Source: CAZNPL01 sp964574815
GTDB lineage: Bacteria; Planctomycetota; Phycisphaerae; UBA1845
Direction of reading: 5' to 3'
NCBI GenBank assembly: GCA_964574815.1
Contig: CAZNPL010000010.1
Coordinates: forward strand, 90,762 to 154,761
DNA length: 64,000 nucleotides
In this document: in pieces, positions 60,162 through 64,000 of the stretch
Position numbering within the stretch: position 1 is the stretch's first letter
Layout of the letters: each line of letters starts with the position of its first letter
Position numbers and translations under genes: made by a program
The notes under the pieces: model-generated
Databases searched by the model: none
The model's input: the letters and a program-made list of their open reading frames with translations, nothing else
Told to the model about the DNA's origin: nothing

Positions 60162-63100
60162 ATGAAGGCTCATCAACCGAATTCCGCCGCGACCTACGAT
60201 TTCGCCGCCATCGAGGCCAAATGGCAGGCTTACTGGGGCGAGCGCGGCACTTTCAGAACGCCCAACCCCAAAGAGGCCGGTTTCGACGGCTCCAGGCCGA
60301 AGTTCTACGTCCTTGACATGTTCCCCTACCCGAGCGGGGCGGGCCTGCATGTCGGCCACCCGGTGGGCTACTGTGCGACTGACATCTATGCCCGTTACAA
60401 GCGGATGCGGGGATTCAACGTGCTTCATCCCATGGGCTATGACGCGTTCGGTCTGCCGGCCGAGCAGTACGCGATCGAAACCGGCATCCATCCGGTGGAG
60501 ACGACGCGGCGGAACATCGAGAACATGCGCCGGCAGCTCAAGATGTTCGGCTTCAGCTACGACTGGGACCGCGAGTTGGCCACCTGCGACCCGGAGTACT
60601 TCCACTTCACACAGTGGATCTTTCTCCAGATGTTCAAGAGTTGGTATAACCCGCGAGCCGACCAAGCCCGGCCGATCGACGAGCTCATCGCGGAACTCGA
60701 AGCCGACAACCTTGCCGTCACCGAAAGCCTCGACATTGCGTTCGAGGCAGACGCAGCCTCTGGCAAAGCCTGGTCTTCGCTTTCGGATCGCCAGAAGCGG
60801 CAGGTCATCGACGGTCAGCGGCTGGCTTACATCGACGAGGTCACCGTGAACTGGTGCCCGGCGCTCGGCACGGTGCTGGCCAACGAGGAAGTGACAAACG
60901 AAGGGCGCAGCGACCGCGGCAATCACCCGGTTTATCGCAAGCCTCTGCGGCAGTGGATGCTTCGCATCACCCGCTACGCCGAGCGGTTGCTGGCAGACCT
61001 TGACGATCTTGCCTGGCCCGAAGCCATCAAGGTGATGCAAAGGAACTGGATCGGGCGGAGCGCGGGCGCGGAGGTCGACTTTCCGATTTGCTCGGCCGAT
61101 CCCGGCGGGCCGGTGGTTGCGGACTACGACGCATGGCGAGAAGCGCGGCGATCCGGTGGTCTTCCGCATCGTCCTGAAGACTTCGTGATTCGCGTATACA
61201 CCACGCGCCCGGACACGCTGCATGGCGCCACTTACATGGTGCTGGCGCCGGAGCATCCGCTGGTGGAGCGGATCACGACGGACGAGCATCGCAGCGCAGT
61301 CACCCAATATGTTGAGACCGCGCGACACAAGTCCGACCTCGATCGGGCCGCGGAGACCAAGGAGAAGACCGGGGTGCCGACCGGAGCGTACGCCGTCAAC
61401 CCCGTGAACGGGCAGGAGATCCCCATTTGGGTGGCGGACTACGTCCTCATGGGCTACGGGACCGGCGCCATCATGGCGGTCCCGGCCGGCGACGAACGCG
61501 ACTTCGAATTCGCGAAGGCGTTCGACTTGGACATCGTGACGGTGGTTGAGCCGACGCTCGAGTGGGGGGGTGAGGTCGCCCGGCTCGAGCGCGGCCAATC
61601 GTGCACCGAGCGACTCGCCCTGCGGGTCGTGGAGTGGAGCAATACGGACGCGGTCCCCGATGAGCGTGTTGTCCAGGTGGCTAACAAATACCTCAACGAA
61701 GGTGGTGCCGACGCCGAGTGGACACCGGATGAACTGGTCTCGCTGTATGTTGCGGCGCCGGAAGTCTTCGTGACTCCGTTTACCGGCGAGGGGGTTGGAA
61801 CTCAGTCGCCTGGCCCCGGCGTAAAGTACAAGGACATCTGTTGCCTGAACGGTTTGTCGACGGCCGAGGCCAAGCGGAAGGTCACCGGCTGGCTGGAGTC
61901 ACGCGGCCTCGGGAGGGGCGCTGTGAACTATAAGCTACGGGACTGGATCTTCTCCAGGCAGAAGTACTGGGGCGAGCCGTTCCCCGTGCTTCATGGCGAG
62001 GACGGTTCCGTTGTGCCGTTGGACGAATCGGAGCTGCCATTGACGCTTCCGGCCATGAGCGATTTCAAACCGGAGCCGGCGGGCGACGATGCCGCAACGA
62101 TGCCGAGGCCGCCGCTGTCGCGGGCCACAGAATGGATGAACGTGCAGCGCGACGGCAGGAAGTACACGCGCGACGCGAACACGATGCCGCAGTGGGCGGG
62201 TTCCTGCTGGTACTATTTGCGATTCATCAGCCCACGAGATCACGAACGGCTTTGCGATGCCGAAGCGGAGAAATACTGGATGCCGGTCGATCTTTACGTC
62301 GGCGGCGCCGAACACGCCGTGCTGCACCTGCTCTACGCCCGGTTCTGGCACAAGGTTCTATATGATCTCGGGCACGTTTCCACGCCGGAACCGTTCATGA
62401 AGCTGGTCAATCAGGGGATGGTCCAGGCCATCGCGTATCGCGACCCGGCCGGGCGAATCCTTAACGAGGAGGCTGTCGAGCTCGTCGAAGCGGGAAGGTT
62501 CATGACCAAGGAAGGGCAGCAACCGGTCGAGCAGATCAGCGCAAAGATGAGCAAGTCGCTCAAGAACACAGTCAGCCCTGACGAGATCATTGCGCAATAC
62601 GGCGCGGACGCGTTTCGAATGTACGAGATGTACATGGGGCCGATTGAGTCCTCCAAGCCGTGGAATACGCGTGACGTGCCCGGGCTGTTGAAGCTTCTCC
62701 AGCGCATCTGGCGGCTGGTGGTCGACGAATCGACTGGAGCGCTTTCGGCGGCTCTGGTTAAGGAACCGCCCGATGTCCAGGCCAATCGCCTACTTCACAA
62801 AACCATCAAGGGCATCACCGAGGATATCGAGCAGCTCAAATTCAACACGGCAATTGCCCAGATGTTCGAGTTCGTCAATGCGATGACGCCGCGCGATCGG
62901 CGCCCGCGCGAAGTGATCGAACCGTTCATTCTGCTCGTTGCTCCGTTCGCGCCGCACATCGCCGAGGAGTTGTGGCAGCGCATGGGGCACAGCGAGACCC
63001 TGGCGTACGAGCCGTGGCCGGCGTTCAATCCGCAGCTTGCGAAGGACGAGGAGGTCGAGATCGCAGTTCAGATCAAGGGCAAAGTGAGGTCGCGGATCAA

Positions 63101-63239
63101 GGTTCCGGCTGACGCTGATGAAGCGGCGCACGAGCGAGCCGCGATGGCCGACGAAAAGATTCAGAAGGAAACGGCCGGCAAGACGATACGCAAGATTATC
63201 GTGGTCAAAGGCCGCCTAGTAAACATCGTGGCCTCGTAA
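60162..63239 (+). CDS. leuS: Leucyl-tRNA synthetase
   Basis: A 1025-residue class I synthetase that charges tRNA-Leu. The HIGH box is HVGH at residues 63-66, in MFPYPSGAGLHVGHPVGY. The KMSKS loop is at 795-799. The editing domain carries TTRPDTLHGATYMVLAPEHP and MAVPAGDERD; the last domain ends in KIIVVKGRLVNIVAS. It is about 160 residues longer than typical bacterial LeuS, with extra sequence between HVGH and the editing domain and again before the KMSKS loop. ATG 60162 is preferred over GTG 60153 because gagtgag lies 5 bp upstream. It is a housekeeping gene marking the chromosomal side of the locus. Confidence 0.97.
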   Translation: MKAHQPNSAATYDFAAIEAKWQAYWGERGTFRTPNPKEAGFDGSRPKFYVLDMFPYPSGAGLHVGHPVGYCATDIYARYKRMRGFNVLHPMGYDAFGLPAEQYAIETGIHPVETTRRNIENMRRQLKMFGFSYDWDRELATCDPEYFHFTQWIFLQMFKSWYNPRADQARPIDELIAELEADNLAVTESLDIAFEADAASGKAWSSLSDRQKRQVIDGQRLAYIDEVTVNWCPALGTVLANEEVTNEGRSDRGNHPVYRKPLRQWMLRITRYAERLLADLDDLAWPEAIKVMQRNWIGRSAGAEVDFPICSADPGGPVVADYDAWREARRSGGLPHRPEDFVIRVYTTRPDTLHGATYMVLAPEHPLVERITTDEHRSAVTQYVETARHKSDLDRAAETKEKTGVPTGAYAVNPVNGQEIPIWVADYVLMGYGTGAIMAVPAGDERDFEFAKAFDLDIVTVVEPTLEWGGEVARLERGQSCTERLALRVVEWSNTDAVPDERVVQVANKYLNEGGADAEWTPDELVSLYVAAPEVFVTPFTGEGVGTQSPGPGVKYKDICCLNGLSTAEAKRKVTGWLESRGLGRGAVNYKLRDWIFSRQKYWGEPFPVLHGEDGSVVPLDESELPLTLPAMSDFKPEPAGDDAATMPRPPLSRATEWMNVQRDGRKYTRDANTMPQWAGSCWYYLRFISPRDHERLCDAEAEKYWMPVDLYVGGAEHAVLHLLYARFWHKVLYDLGHVSTPEPFMKLVNQGMVQAIAYRDPAGRILNEEAVELVEAGRFMTKEGQQPVEQISAKMSKSLKNTVSPDEIIAQYGADAFRMYEMYMGPIESSKPWNTRDVPGLLKLLQRIWRLVVDESTGALSAALVKEPPDVQANRLLHKTIKGITEDIEQLKFNTAIAQMFEFVNAMTPRDRRPREVIEPFILLVAPFAPHIAEELWQRMGHSETLAYEPWPAFNPQLAKDEEVEIAVQIKGKVRSRIKVPADADEAAHERAAMADEKIQKETAGKTIRKIIVVKGRLVNIVAS

Positions 63240-63302
63240 CGGTCAACGCAGCCGGCTGAACAGGATGCCGGGAGGTTCGCGCCCCCCCCGATCTGCCCCC
63301 TG

Positions 63303-63857
63303 ATGCTCGAAACCGAAGCCAAGTTCCGCGTCGAGTCTCACGCCCCCGTTCGGCGCCATCTCGAAGAACGCAGGGCCTCGTACTTCGGTCGTTACAATGA
63401 AGAGAACCACATCCTCGACCGACCGGACGGGTCGCTCGTGGCAGGCGGATGCGGATTGCGGGTTCGCTCCATGGAGGCTCTGGAGGGCCAGCCGGTTCCG
63501 GCGACGCTTACCTACAAGGGGCCGCGTCATTCAGGTCCCCTAAAACGCCGGGAAGAGCTGGAAGTGCCGATCGGTGACGCGGGCGGCTGCCTCCTGATAC
63601 TCCACGCTCTGGGCTACCAGACGGTCCTGTCGTACCGAAAGCAGCGTGACCGGTGGGCATTCGAGGGGTGTCGAATCGAGCTCGATGACGTCCCCGGTCT
63701 GGGCTTGTTCGTCGAAATAGAGGGGCCGGACGAACCTGCAATACGGGCCGTACAGGAAGCCCTAGGTCTCTCCGCGGCGGAGCATGAGCCGCGCAGCTAT
63801 CCGCACATGCTTTCGCAGCGAGAACGCGCGGGTGGCGGGAGCGGTCCGGGCCGGTGA
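63303..63857 (+). CDS. CYTH-domain protein (class IV adenylate cyclase-like)
   Basis: A 184-residue CYTH protein. The N-terminal ETEAKFRV carries the ExExK metal and triphosphate motif; later LRVRS, LTYKGP, RREELEV and YRKQRDRWAF alternate basic and acidic residues lining the triphosphate tunnel. Members hydrolyse inorganic triphosphate or thiamine triphosphate, or act as class IV adenylate cyclases; sequence alone cannot choose. It starts 63 bp after leuS and could be co-transcribed. The C-terminus is short and Gly-rich. Confidence 0.85.
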   Translation: MLETEAKFRVESHAPVRRHLEERRASYFGRYNEENHILDRPDGSLVAGGCGLRVRSMEALEGQPVPATLTYKGPRHSGPLKRREELEVPIGDAGGCLLILHALGYQTVLSYRKQRDRWAFEGCRIELDDVPGLGLFVEIEGPDEPAIRAVQEALGLSAAEHEPRSYPHMLSQRERAGGGSGPGR

Positions 63858-63887
63858 CAAGGCCTTGCGGACCGCCCCCGCGCTGCC

Positions 63888-63917
63888 GCATCCCCTCTCC
63901 GAAGGGGAGGCGGATGC
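63888..63917. terminator. Hairpin after CYTH gene
   Basis: gcatcccctctcc folds on ggggaggcggatgc over the loop gaa, about 13 pairs with one bulged C and one G-U pair. It lies 30 bp after the stop at 63857. No U-run follows immediately, so it is a possible rather than firm terminator. The rest of the window to 64000 shows no gene. Confidence 0.45.
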
Positions 63918-64000
63918 GATCATCGAACCACCCGCACACCCGACCGGCTAGCCCAAGTTGAGCAGCGTAGGGGGCATTTCACTTTTTTTCGGCATGGTGA

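Noticed and set aside
60147..61598. Minus-strand open frame of 483 codons opposite leuS
   Set aside because: leuS on the plus strand is certain from its HVGH and KMSKS motifs; the antisense frame is a GC shadow.
1..64000. tRNA, rRNA, insertion sequences, phage genes and origins
   Set aside because: No cloverleaf, conserved rRNA block, transposase motif, phage gene or DnaA-box cluster was recognised when reading both strands; a computed tRNA scan could not be run here.

Overview
The window looks like chromosomal DNA from a high-GC Gram-negative bacterium of the Planctomycetota, possibly class Phycisphaerae. This is an inference from gene content: large lipobox-bearing lipoproteins with FG-GAP, calcium-type Asp repeats, Cys-rich repeats and right-handed beta-helices; exosortase with a separate EpsI partner; an unusually long leucyl-tRNA synthetase; and a very long exopolysaccharide (EPS) locus. 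No rRNA, tRNA, CRISPR array, transposase or phage gene was seen.

Positions 1-15.3 kb form a surface-protein region. Two tandem seven-motif FG-GAP lipoproteins (381-3573) face a short minus-strand exosortase operon of EpsI-like protein, exosortase and a zinc-ribbon membrane protein (5776-3589). Two giant lipoproteins follow (6086-9547 and 11032-15333), separated by a secreted thioredoxin-like protein. The giants differ in their N-terminal halves but share an 851-bp beta-helix tract that reads as identical at nucleotide level, a sign of recent duplication or gene conversion.

From 36.5 kb down to 15.6 kb runs one minus-strand array of fifteen tightly packed genes, several with 4-bp stop/start overlaps. 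It encodes a DUF2723 membrane transferase, UDP-glucuronate decarboxylase, three GT4 glycosyltransferases, a DUF362 protein, a hexapeptide acyltransferase, a CapK/PaaK-like adenylate-forming enzyme, a two-domain dehydrogenase, two SAM methyltransferases, an O-antigen ligase/polymerase, a sulfotransferase, a flippase fused to a glycosyltransferase, and an asparagine-synthase-type amidotransferase. The content predicts synthesis, decoration and export of a xylose-containing, methylated, acylated and possibly sulfated glycan.

From 36.9 to 57 kb the locus is more mosaic. It has UDP-GlcNAc 2-epimerase, a second flippase and one GT4 on the plus strand. On the minus strand are further GT4 enzymes, a Wzy-like polymerase, a secreted glycosidase-like protein, an asparagine-synthase homologue lacking the N-terminal cysteine, two decayed genes, and the operon Wza-like exporter / second exosortase / Wzc-like tyrosine kinase. 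The two halves together contain two flippases, two polymerases and one Wza/Wzc export pair, so one or two related glycans could be made, with the exosortases linking glycan export to protein sorting or anchoring.

From 57.3 kb to the end the genes are on the plus strand: a 53-residue lipoprotein, an exported HEAT-repeat protein with an embedded degenerate receiver-like domain, leuS and a CYTH-domain protein.
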